In this document: piece by piece, positions 1-5,699 of the stretch
How the letters are laid out: each line of letters starts with the position of its first letter
Numbering within the stretch: the stretch's first letter is position 1
NCBI GenBank assembly: GCA_946479535.1
Contig: CAMLGP010000230.1
Location: 1-5,731, forward strand
DNA length: 5,731 nucleotides
Direction of reading: 5' to 3'
Source: an uncultured Bacteroidota bacterium
GTDB lineage: Bacteria > Bacteroidota > Bacteroidia > Chitinophagales > Chitinophagaceae
Notes under the pieces: model-generated
Seen by the model: only the letters and a program-made list of their open reading frames with translations
What the model was told of the DNA's origin: nothing
The model's database searches: none
Program-made: the position numbers and the translations under genes

Positions 1-7
1 AATCAAT

Positions 8-23
8 CCCGTTAGCTATCGGG
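8..23. repeat. imperfect 16-base palindrome flanked by direct repeats
   Basis: CCCGTTAGCTATCGGG matches its reverse complement at 14 of 16 positions. It is bracketed by two copies of TCAATCC (3-9 and 24-30). A T-rich stretch (35-41) follows, so it could be the remains of a terminator for a gene to the left, but only the 4-base CCCG/CGGG arms pair cleanly as a hairpin. An operator-type protein site is an alternative. The remainder of bases 1-219 shows no convincing coding sequence. Confidence 0.35.
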
Positions 24-103
24 TCAATCCTCTCTATTTTTGAGAAAAGAAACTGGATGATATCTTACTATCCACCACCGATAAACTCACCCGAAATTTC
101 CAG

Positions 104-132
104 TTGCATATTGCAGAAATTATTTAACTTTT
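104..132 (+). promoter_or_regulatory. candidate Bacteroidota promoter for the cytochrome lipoprotein
   Basis: TTG at 104-106, an 18-base spacer, then TAACTTTT at 125-132, one base away from the Bacteroidota -7 consensus TAnnTTTG. Transcription would start roughly 85-90 bases before the lipoprotein start. A second -7-like match, TATTTTTG, lies at 35-42 but lacks a TTG at the right distance. AT-rich DNA produces such matches by chance, so support is weak. Confidence 0.25.
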
Positions 133-219
133 TAACAAATTATGGATTCAGGGCAGGCAACTTTCACCAGTATTTCCCGTTTCATTTAAGCATAAGACAT
201 ATCTACTTAATAAATTTCA

Positions 220-609
220 GTGAAAATGAAGAAAGTGTTTTTGGTTGTAATAACCATAGCCTGTTCCATTATGTTTATTACAGGCTGTAGCAAAGGAAGT
301 GGCGCTAATGGTGATGGAGTCGGTAATGGCGGCGGCGGCGGATTTACGCCAGATTGTACCGGACCAGCCAAGAGCTTTGCTACGGATGTAAATCCAATTA
401 TTCAGACATTCTGTAATCAGGCCAATTGCCATAATACCGGTAGTACTAATGGTGTTGGACCGCTCACTAACTACATAGAAGTATTTGATGCGAGGGCACG
501 TATCCGTCCACAGATCGGCGCTGGTTTAATGCCCCAGAATAATACACTTACTCCTGCGCAAAAGAGCATTATCATGTGCTGGATTGATGCCGGCGCTCCC
601 AATAATTAG
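220..609 (+). CDS. small c-type cytochrome-like lipoprotein with a CX4CH haem motif
   Basis: A 129-residue protein read from GTG at 220; ATG at 226 (residue 3) is an equally or more likely start, and neither has a Shine-Dalgarno sequence. Residues 1-22 form a lipoprotein signal peptide ending in the lipobox ITGC, with Cys23 as the lipidated residue. A Gly/Asn-rich linker (24-44) includes five consecutive glycines, four of them encoded by GGC. The globular part (46-129) resembles the small haem domains found in Bacteroidota and Planctomycetota: a V-x-P-I-I stretch, then Cys65 and Cys70-His71 spaced as CX4CH rather than CXXCH, a Met104-Pro that could be the sixth haem ligand, and a closing LTPAQ...CWIDAGAP helix typical of these domains. 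Cys46 and Cys120 could form a disulphide. The inferred role is electron transfer at the cell envelope; the partner is unknown. The family call is fairly secure, haem attachment less so. Confidence 0.75.
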   Translation: MKMKKVFLVVITIACSIMFITGCSKGSGANGDGVGNGGGGGFTPDCTGPAKSFATDVNPIIQTFCNQANCHNTGSTNGVGPLTNYIEVFDARARIRPQIGAGLMPQNNTLTPAQKSIIMCWIDAGAPNN

Positions 610-625
610 AATGGCAGAATATATT

Positions 626-647
626 TTTTGGATATATTTATCCAAAA
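626..647. repeat. perfect 9-base AT-rich inverted repeat between genes
   Basis: TTTTGGATA (626-634) and TATCCAAAA (639-647) are exact reverse complements around a TATT loop. It lies 17 bases after the lipoprotein stop and 9 bases before the peptidase start, so it could form a hairpin in the leader of the peptidase mRNA or a weak transcript end. No U-run follows the stem on either strand; the only T-run (624-629) precedes and overlaps it. A classical intrinsic terminator is therefore not supported. A dyad-symmetric regulator site is also possible. Confidence 0.4.
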
Positions 648-656
648 CTACCTGCT

Positions 657-3083
657 ATGTTAAGAGGGTTGCTAACTACGCTGTTTTTATCCATTGCATT
701 TCTTACCCAGGCCCAAACTCCTGTACTTACTGTTGAGAAGATCATGCGAGATCCCAGATGGATGGGCACTTCACCCACCCTCCATCAATGGAGTGTTGAT
801 GGAAAAATGATCTATTTCAACTGGAATCCGGATAATGCACTGGATGATTCATTGTACTATATCACGCTCAGCAATAAAACTCCTGTCAAAGCATCTGTTA
901 CAGAGAAGCAGGACCGAATTAATGCAAATGCGGCTTCCTGGACAACAGACAGATCAGCCTATACCTATAACAAAGACGGAGATATTTATTTAACAGATGC
1001 CAAAACAGGCAAAACCCGTGGCGTTACATCTACGCTTGACCAGGAAAGCAATCCTCAATTCTCCTTCAATCAAACCAGGATAGTTTATACCCGTAATCAG
1101 AATCTGTATGCATGGGATATCAATTCTGGTGAAACCGTTCAATTGACAAATATCCGGGCCGCCGCAGGCGGCCCTCAAGGCAGTAGCAGAAGAGACAATC
1201 TGAATCAGCAGGAAGAATGGATGAAGAATGATCAGTTTCATTACTTTGATGTACTTCGTTCACGCAAAGAAAGAAAAGATGCAGCAGAAACATACAATAA
1301 GAATACAAAACCAAAAGAACTACGCAGTATAAGTTTGGAAGAAAGATCAATGCAGGGACTATCCATTAGCCCTGATGGCCGTTTTATTTCTTATCGTTTA
1401 TTTAAAGCAGCTACCAATGCCAAATCAACCATTATCCCCAGTTATGTAACAGAATCAGGATTTACTACTGATATTCCAGGCCGTACCAAAGTAGGTGCGC
1501 CACAGGGTACATCAGAAGCATTTATTTATGATCGTGAAAAGGATACAGTATATGCCATCAAAACAGATTCCATTCCGGGTATCAAAGACCTGCCGGATTA
1601 TGTAAAAGATTATCCCAGACAGCTGGAAGAAAGAAAGAAGAAGAATGCCAATCGTTCTGTTACGATCTTTAATCCCTGGTGGTCCACTAATTCAGCTTAT
1701 GCAATATTTGATATCCGGTCTGATGACAATAAGGATCGCTGGTTGTGGTTATATAATACGGCTGCCAATACATTTAAACTGGTAGATCGTCAGCGTGATG
1801 AAGCCTGGATTGCTGGCCCGGGGATCTCAGGGGGAAATAGTGCAGGCTGGATTGATGAATCCACTTTCTGGTTCCAGTCGGAACAATCCGGCTATTCTCA
1901 TATCTATACAGTGAATGTTGTTACGAATGAAAAGAAAGCTATCACTGAAGGGAATTATGAAGTACAACAGGCCCGGCTTTCCAATAATAAAAAATATTTT
2001 TATATCACCACCAATGAAGTACATCCAGGTGAACAACAGTTTTATCGTGTTATAATTGCCAGTGGCAAAAAAGAACGGATCACTACCATGACAGGAGCCA
2101 ACAATGTGGTTGTATCTCCAGATGAAAAATGGTTGGCTATTCTATACTCCTACTCCAATAAACCCTGGGAACTTTATTTACAGGAAAATAAACCGGGATC
2201 AAAACCAGAGCAGATCACTACAAGAGCACAAAGCGAAGAGTTTAGATCCTATGCCTGGAAAGATCCGGAACTGATCAATTTTATTGCAAGAGATGGTGCC
2301 ACTGTTTATGCCAGATTATATAAACCGGCTCATGCAAAACCCAATCAGCCTGCCGTGGTTTTTGTTCATGGTGCAGGATACCTCCAGAATGCGCATAAAT
2401 GGTGGAGCAGTTATTTCAGGGAATATATGTTCAACAATCTGTTAGCAGATAAGGGTTATTACGTATTGGATATCGACTATCGGGGCAGTGCCGGTTATGG
2501 ACGTAACTGGCGCACCGGCATCTACAGGCATATGGGTGGCAAGGACCTGGATGATAATGTTGACGGCGTGAAATACCTTGTCAAAACTTATGGAGTGGAT
2601 CCCAAACGTGTAGGACTCTATGGCGGCTCTTATGGTGGATTTATCACCCTGATGGCGCTGTTTACACAGCCTGATGTATTTGCCGCAGGGGCAGGCCTGC
2701 GATCTGTTACTGACTGGGCCAATTACAATCATGGTTACACATCCAATATCCTGAATGAACCCTATACAGATAGCCTGGCCTATCACCGCAGCTCCCCTTA
2801 TTATTTCGCGGAAGGGCTGAAAGGACACCTGCTTATGTGCCATGGCATGGTTGATGTTAATGTCCATTTTCAGGATATCGTAAAACTCTCACAACGATTG
2901 ATAGAATTGGGTAAGGACAACTGGGAACTTGCTGTATATCCCATGGAGGATCATGGCTTTGTTGAGCCCAGTAGTTGGACGGACGAATATAAAAGGGTGT
3001 TGAAGCTATTTGAGGAAAATTTGAACCCCGCCGATGGCGGGGCTAATAATCTCAAAACCTCTATATTTGTGCCTCACCAATAG
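657..3083 (+). CDS. secreted prolyl oligopeptidase family (S9, DPP-IV-like) serine peptidase
   Basis: An 808-residue serine peptidase predicted to cleave peptides outside the cytoplasm; by analogy with DPP-IV-type enzymes it may trim short or proline-containing peptides, but the exact specificity cannot be read. Residues 1-19 are a Sec signal peptide (cleavage likely after TQA). Residues about 25-540 look like the beta-propeller gate, with PD40-like SPDGR and SPDEK strands. Residues about 550-790 are the alpha/beta hydrolase: VHGAGY at 570-575, DYRGS at 607-611, nucleophile Ser658 in GGSYGGF, Asp733 in GMVDVNV and His766 in EDHGF, so the triad is complete. H571 stands where DPP-IV enzymes carry an oxyanion Tyr. 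E186-E187 (QQEEW) is not safely equated with the DPP-IV Glu-Glu substrate motif. Two GC-rich palindromes lie in frame at residues 167-173 and 790-796, the second inside a roughly 20-residue tail beyond the usual end of the fold. accD starts 8 bases after the stop, suggesting co-transcription. Confidence 0.9.
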   Translation: MLRGLLTTLFLSIAFLTQAQTPVLTVEKIMRDPRWMGTSPTLHQWSVDGKMIYFNWNPDNALDDSLYYITLSNKTPVKASVTEKQDRINANAASWTTDRSAYTYNKDGDIYLTDAKTGKTRGVTSTLDQESNPQFSFNQTRIVYTRNQNLYAWDINSGETVQLTNIRAAAGGPQGSSRRDNLNQQEEWMKNDQFHYFDVLRSRKERKDAAETYNKNTKPKELRSISLEERSMQGLSISPDGRFISYRLFKAATNAKSTIIPSYVTESGFTTDIPGRTKVGAPQGTSEAFIYDREKDTVYAIKTDSIPGIKDLPDYVKDYPRQLEERKKKNANRSVTIFNPWWSTNSAYAIFDIRSDDNKDRWLWLYNTAANTFKLVDRQRDEAWIAGPGISGGNSAGWIDESTFWFQSEQSGYSHIYTVNVVTNEKKAITEGNYEVQQARLSNNKKYFYITTNEVHPGEQQFYRVIIASGKKERITTMTGANNVVVSPDEKWLAILYSYSNKPWELYLQENKPGSKPEQITTRAQSEEFRSYAWKDPELINFIARDGATVYARLYKPAHAKPNQPAVVFVHGAGYLQNAHKWWSSYFREYMFNNLLADKGYYVLDIDYRGSAGYGRNWRTGIYRHMGGKDLDDNVDGVKYLVKTYGVDPKRVGLYGGSYGGFITLMALFTQPDVFAAGAGLRSVTDWANYNHGYTSNILNEPYTDSLAYHRSSPYYFAEGLKGHLLMCHGMVDVNVHFQDIVKLSQRLIELGKDNWELAVYPMEDHGFVEPSSWTDEYKRVLKLFEENLNPADGGANNLKTSIFVPHQ
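1156..1174. repeat. GC-rich perfect palindrome inside the S9 gene
   Basis: GGGCCGCC (1156-1163), loop GCA, GGCGGCCC (1167-1174): an 8-base all-G/C stem with a 3-base loop. It is read in frame as part of R-A-A-A-G-G-P (residues 167-173) within the predicted propeller. Surrounding DNA is AT-rich, so it stands out. It shares the core CCGCC-NNN-GGCGG with the palindrome at 3026-3042. Confidence 0.6.
3026..3042. repeat. GC-rich perfect palindrome at the 3' end of the S9 gene
   Basis: CCCCGCC (3026-3032), loop GAT, GGCGGGG (3036-3042): a 7-base all-G/C stem encoding N-P-A-D-G-G-A (residues 790-796), just after the hydrolase fold would normally end. It ends 49 bases before accD and could affect mRNA stability or readthrough between the two genes. 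No T-run follows, so it is not a typical intrinsic terminator. It has the same core as the palindrome at 1156-1174. Confidence 0.6.
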
Positions 3084-3091
3084 GTTAGGCT

Positions 3092-4006
3092 ATGGCGAAA
3101 CAAGTAGAAGATTTCGATGCAAACCTGGCAGGAGAAGACGGTAAAACGGAAGAAACAAAGACGAGCTGGTTCAAGCGCATCAAAAAAGGAATTAATACCA
3201 AGACCTCAGAGAAGAAAGAAACACCCGAAGGGCTCTGGACCAAATGCCCTGATTGCAACTATATCTGTACGATGACTGAATTGCGGGAACATCTTTTTGT
3301 TTGTCCCAAATGCAATTATCATCACCGCATCAACAGCAATGCTTATTACGAGATCCTTTTTGACGACAACCAGTTTACAGAGCTGTTTGATAATATTCGC
3401 AGTAAGGATTTCCTGGAATTTACTGACCTCAAGCCTTACAAAAAAAGGCTGGAAGAGATCTGGACCAAAACAGATCTTACAGATTCCATGCGTGTTGCAT
3501 TTGGAAAATTGAACGGCCATGATATTGTCATTGCATGTATGGATTTTGAATTCATTGGAGGTTCATTGGGTAGTGTGATGGGCGAGAAATTCTCACGGGC
3601 ATGTGATTATGCCATGGAACAGAATGTACCCTACCTGGTGATCAGCAAGAGTGGCGGGGCCCGAATGATGGAAAGTGCTTTCTCTCTCATGCAGCTGGCA
3701 AAGACCAGTGGCAAACTATCACAATTGAGCGATGCCGGACTTCCCTATATTTCCCTGTTAACCGATCCCACCTTCGGTGGTATCTCAGCTTCTTTTGGAA
3801 TGCTGGGAGATCTGAATATTGCCGAACCAGGCGCACTCATCGGCTTTGCCGGTCCACGTGTTATTAAAGAAACCATCAAGAAAGATCTGCCGGAAGGTTT
3901 CCAGCGCAGTGAATTTATTCTTGAACATGGTTTCCTGGATTTCATTGTTCAACGAAAAGAACTGAAACAAAAACTGTCAACAGTTCTAAAGCTTTTCAAA
4001 AATTAA
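3092..4006 (+). CDS. accD: acetyl-CoA carboxylase carboxyltransferase subunit beta
   Basis: AccD pairs with AccA to form the cytoplasmic carboxyltransferase that moves CO2 from carboxybiotin on AccB to acetyl-CoA, giving malonyl-CoA, the first committed step of fatty-acid synthesis. The product is 304 residues, the same as E. coli AccD. A four-cysteine zinc ribbon is intact (Cys52, Cys55, Cys71, Cys74). The crotonase-fold carboxyltransferase domain follows: GGSLGSVMGEK from 156, SGGAR at 187-191, then TDPTFGG, DLNIAEP, GFAGPRV (251-257) and GFQRSEF, all hallmark AccD stretches. Relative to E. coli, the conserved SWFKRIKKGI start is preceded by about 24 acidic residues. No ATG lies nearer the conserved start (the next Met is residue 61), so the extension is probably genuine. 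The gene sits 8 bases after the S9 peptidase and 15 before smpB, so co-transcription is likely. accA, accB and accC are not in the window. Confidence 0.97.
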   Translation: MAKQVEDFDANLAGEDGKTEETKTSWFKRIKKGINTKTSEKKETPEGLWTKCPDCNYICTMTELREHLFVCPKCNYHHRINSNAYYEILFDDNQFTELFDNIRSKDFLEFTDLKPYKKRLEEIWTKTDLTDSMRVAFGKLNGHDIVIACMDFEFIGGSLGSVMGEKFSRACDYAMEQNVPYLVISKSGGARMMESAFSLMQLAKTSGKLSQLSDAGLPYISLLTDPTFGGISASFGMLGDLNIAEPGALIGFAGPRVIKETIKKDLPEGFQRSEFILEHGFLDFIVQRKELKQKLSTVLKLFKN

Positions 4007-4021
4007 TATCTGCTGCATCGG

Positions 4022-4459
4022 ATGCCAGAGATCAAGAACCGGTCTGCCTATCATGAATACTTCATTGATACAAAATATGAAGCTGGCATGGTATTGCTTG
4101 GCACCGAAGTAAAATCCATTCGCTCGGGAAAAGTTAGTTTTAACGACAGCTACTGTCTTATTCACAAAGGCGAGATATGGATCAAATCCCTTCATATTGC
4201 AGAATATTCTCATGGCAATCTACATAATCATGATCCCGTGAGAGACCGGAAACTGCTACTCCGAAAACGGGAGATCAGCAAGATCGAGACAAAACTCAAG
4301 GAAAAAGGCTACACCCTCATCCCACTACGGATGTTCATCAATGAAAAGAACCTCGTAAAGATCGAGATTGGACTTGCCAGAGGCAAAAAACTGCACGATA
4401 AAAGGGAGAGTATCAAGGAGAAAGACGTGGAAAGGGAAATGAAACGCTTCCTGAAATAA
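4022..4459 (+). CDS. smpB: SsrA-binding protein SmpB
   Basis: SmpB binds the tRNA-like part of tmRNA and delivers it to ribosomes stalled on mRNAs lacking a stop codon, starting trans-translation in the cytoplasm. The 145-residue product has the family landmarks in order: NRSAYHEYFI (6-15), GTEVKSIRSGK (27-37), NDSY (41-44), HNHDP (68-72), RKLLLRKREI (76-85) and GLARGKKLHDKR (117-128). The DKR motif at 126-128, with preceding His125, corresponds to the E. coli residues that monitor the decoding centre. The basic tail after DKR is 17 residues, slightly shorter than in E. coli, as is the whole protein (145 versus 160). It starts 15 bases after accD without a visible Shine-Dalgarno sequence, and is probably co-transcribed. 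The tmRNA gene ssrA was not found in the window. A 16-base direct repeat spans its stop codon. Confidence 0.97.
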   Translation: MPEIKNRSAYHEYFIDTKYEAGMVLLGTEVKSIRSGKVSFNDSYCLIHKGEIWIKSLHIAEYSHGNLHNHDPVRDRKLLLRKREISKIETKLKEKGYTLIPLRMFINEKNLVKIEIGLARGKKLHDKRESIKEKDVEREMKRFLK

Positions 4460-4484
4460 CCTGCCTGCTCCTGAAATATCCTGC
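4449..4484 (+). repeat. 16-base direct repeat across the smpB stop codon
   Basis: TCCTGAAATAACCTGC (4449-4464) recurs as TCCTGAAATATCCTGC (4469-4484), one mismatch, period 20. The first copy includes the last smpB codons and its TAA stop; the second is intergenic. This looks like a local duplication of the gene's 3' end. No strong terminator is visible in the 74-base gap. Confidence 0.55.
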
Positions 4485-4509
4485 GAAGATTTTCGTTAAA
4501 GTCAAGCAT

Positions 4510-4517
4510 GATTTTTG
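4510..4517 (+). promoter_or_regulatory. weak -7-like element before the secreted protein gene
   Basis: GATTTTTG differs by one base from the Bacteroidota -7 consensus TAnnTTTG and ends 16 bases before the ATG at 4534. No TTG is found at the expected upstream distance, so it may be a chance match, with the gene instead transcribed by readthrough from smpB. Confidence 0.2.
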
Positions 4518-4533
4518 TCGAAATTTCCGCACT

Positions 4534-5463
4534 ATGAAGAAACTCGCCCTCTTTACCCTCCTCTTCCTGGCCCTGAATGCCTCGTCTCAGAGCGTATTTG
4601 GCTATTGGTATGGCAAAGGGAGCGTAAAAACAAAGACGGGCAATGACTACAACAATTATCTCGTAGAGCTGATCCTTTCTCCGGAAAAGGGATATGTGAA
4701 GGGTATCCTGAACTATTATTTTAAGAATACTTACCGAAGCACCCAGGTTAAAGGCAATTACGATCCAAAAACACGTCAGTTAAGCCTGTATAACATTCCT
4801 GTTACTTACCACGGTTCACTGGCCAGTATGGAAGTGGATTGTAATATGACGCTGCAGGCTTCTCACCGTATCGCTAAAAACGGAGATAACCTGGTAGGTG
4901 CATTTATTGGACTTCCTGAATACAAGTACATGTGTACTGATATCAATTTCAACCTGGGTAAAAGTGCTGATATGAGCAAACAGGATTCCGTTCTGAAGGC
5001 ATTGCGTGAGTTCAAGGAAACCAACCAGGTGTGGAAACCTTCCATGTTTGATACGCTGGCTGCTGTAAATGTTGTGCAGAGGAAAGTTGTCAACTATGTG
5101 ATTGAAGACCGGTTCAAACAAAGAGAGAATGTAGTTGCCAATGAAATTGAGGTAGCATCTGATTCCATCAAGGTAGACTTTTATGATAATGGAGAAATAG
5201 ATGGTGATTCCATTTCCATATTCTTCAATAAACAGCTGCTGGCTTTCTCTCAGAAATTAAGCTCTCGTGCCATTCATTTCGATCTTAAACTGGATTCTAC
5301 CAAAGAGGTTCAGGAGTTAAGTATGTATGCTGATAACCTGGGATCCATTCCACCCAATACAGCCCTTATGATAGTTACGGATGGGAAAAAACAGCAGGAG
5401 ATCCGTCTCACAAGTAATCTGGATAAGACGGCAACCATTCGCATTCGCAGAAAAAAGAAATAA
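4534..5463 (+). CDS. secreted protein of unknown function, two-part beta-rich architecture
   Basis: A 309-residue protein that I do not recognise as a named family. Residues 1-18 are a clear Sec signal peptide (MKKL, hydrophobic core, cleavage near NASS/Q) with no lipobox cysteine, so it is likely periplasmic or released. Residues about 22-145 are rich in short alternating hydrophobic/polar strands and aromatic residues (FGYWYGKG at 22-29), suggesting a beta-sandwich or barrel; Cys pairs here could form disulphides. A charged, probably helical linker (about 150-200) leads to a C-terminal part with YDNGEIDGDSIS (217-228), an FFNKQLL strand and NLGSIPPNTALM (268-279). That DNGxxDGDxI...GxIPPNTALM pattern resembles a C-terminal module I associate with other secreted Bacteroidota proteins; its acidic loop could bind a metal, which is inference. 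The end, RIRRKKK, is very basic. ATG at 4534 gives the complete signal peptide. The stop codon lies inside the first 76-base repeat. Confidence 0.8.
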   Translation: MKKLALFTLLFLALNASSQSVFGYWYGKGSVKTKTGNDYNNYLVELILSPEKGYVKGILNYYFKNTYRSTQVKGNYDPKTRQLSLYNIPVTYHGSLASMEVDCNMTLQASHRIAKNGDNLVGAFIGLPEYKYMCTDINFNLGKSADMSKQDSVLKALREFKETNQVWKPSMFDTLAAVNVVQRKVVNYVIEDRFKQRENVVANEIEVASDSIKVDFYDNGEIDGDSISIFFNKQLLAFSQKLSSRAIHFDLKLDSTKEVQELSMYADNLGSIPPNTALMIVTDGKKQQEIRLTSNLDKTATIRIRRKKK

Positions 5464-5532
5464 TGTATGGTTACACTGCGGCAGTTTGTGTCCCGTAAAC
5501 TACTGGTTTGTGAGACACGAACCAAGGCGATG
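5457..5532 (+). repeat. 76-base tandem repeat, copy 1 (two hairpins)
   Basis: The first of two adjacent 76-base units, differing at 4 positions. It begins at GAAATAATG, so it includes the last Lys codon and stop of the preceding gene. Hairpin A is 5483-5490 with 5494-5501 (8 pairs, two of them G-U, loop TCC). Hairpin B is 5505-5512 with 5516-5523 (8 pairs, one G-U, loop AGA). The unit closes with AAGGCGATG. The four arms are versions of the same 8-mer AGTTTGTG in alternating orientation, so a single long hairpin (5484-5492 with 5514-5522) is an alternative fold. Confidence 0.9.
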
Positions 5533-5608
5533 GAAATAATGTATGGTTACATTGCGGCAGTTTGTGTCCCACAAACTACTGGTTTGTGACACACGAACCA
5601 AGGCGATG
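5533..5608 (+). repeat. 76-base tandem repeat, copy 2 (two hairpins)
   Basis: The second unit, about 95% identical to copy 1. Hairpin A is a perfect AGTTTGTG/CACAAACT stem (5559-5566 with 5570-5577, loop TCC). Hairpin B is GGTTTGTG/CACGAACC (5581-5588 with 5592-5599, loop ACA). An alternative inner stem CACAAAC/GTTTGTG with a TACTG loop is also perfect. Differences from copy 1 are at 5552, 5571, 5572 and 5590. Confidence 0.9.
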
Positions 5609-5623
5609 ATCACTACTTACTCT

Positions 5624-5699
5624 GCTGTGGTTAGTGAGGCGCGTGAATGAACGCGCGGGAACCAATTCGTGAATCATGAACCATGGCGATGATCACTGC
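5624..5699 (+). repeat. diverged third relative of the 76-base unit
   Basis: The end of copy 2 and its flank (5595-5616) recurs at 5678-5699 with 2 mismatches in 22 bases, sharing the core GGCGATGATCACT. Upstream, TGTGGTTA and GGC recall the start of the 76-base units. The first-hairpin position is taken by a different stem, GCGCGT (5639-5644) with ACGCGC (5651-5656) and loop GAATGA. A second GGGAACC/GAACC-containing part follows but lacks a strong stem. It appears to be a divergent family member rather than a third exact copy. Confidence 0.5.

Noticed and set aside
57..290. 77-residue open frame overlapping the lipoprotein
   Set aside because: It overlaps the start of the well-supported lipoprotein in another frame and has no recognisable features.
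328..342. GGC repeat as a phase-variable tract
   Set aside because: Only four trinucleotide units; slippage would add or remove glycines without a frameshift, so on/off switching is not expected.
2486..2520. TGCCGGT...ACCGGCA inverted repeat in the S9 gene
   Set aside because: The 7-base arms are separated by a long loop and encode conserved hydrolase residues, so chance within coding sequence is enough.
2442..2867. 141-residue minus-strand open frame
   Set aside because: It lies entirely antisense to the S9 catalytic domain, whose motifs are unambiguous; it is a shadow.
5457..5699. CRISPR array
   Set aside because: Only two near-identical units, directly abutting with no unique spacers, and 76 bases is too long for a CRISPR repeat.
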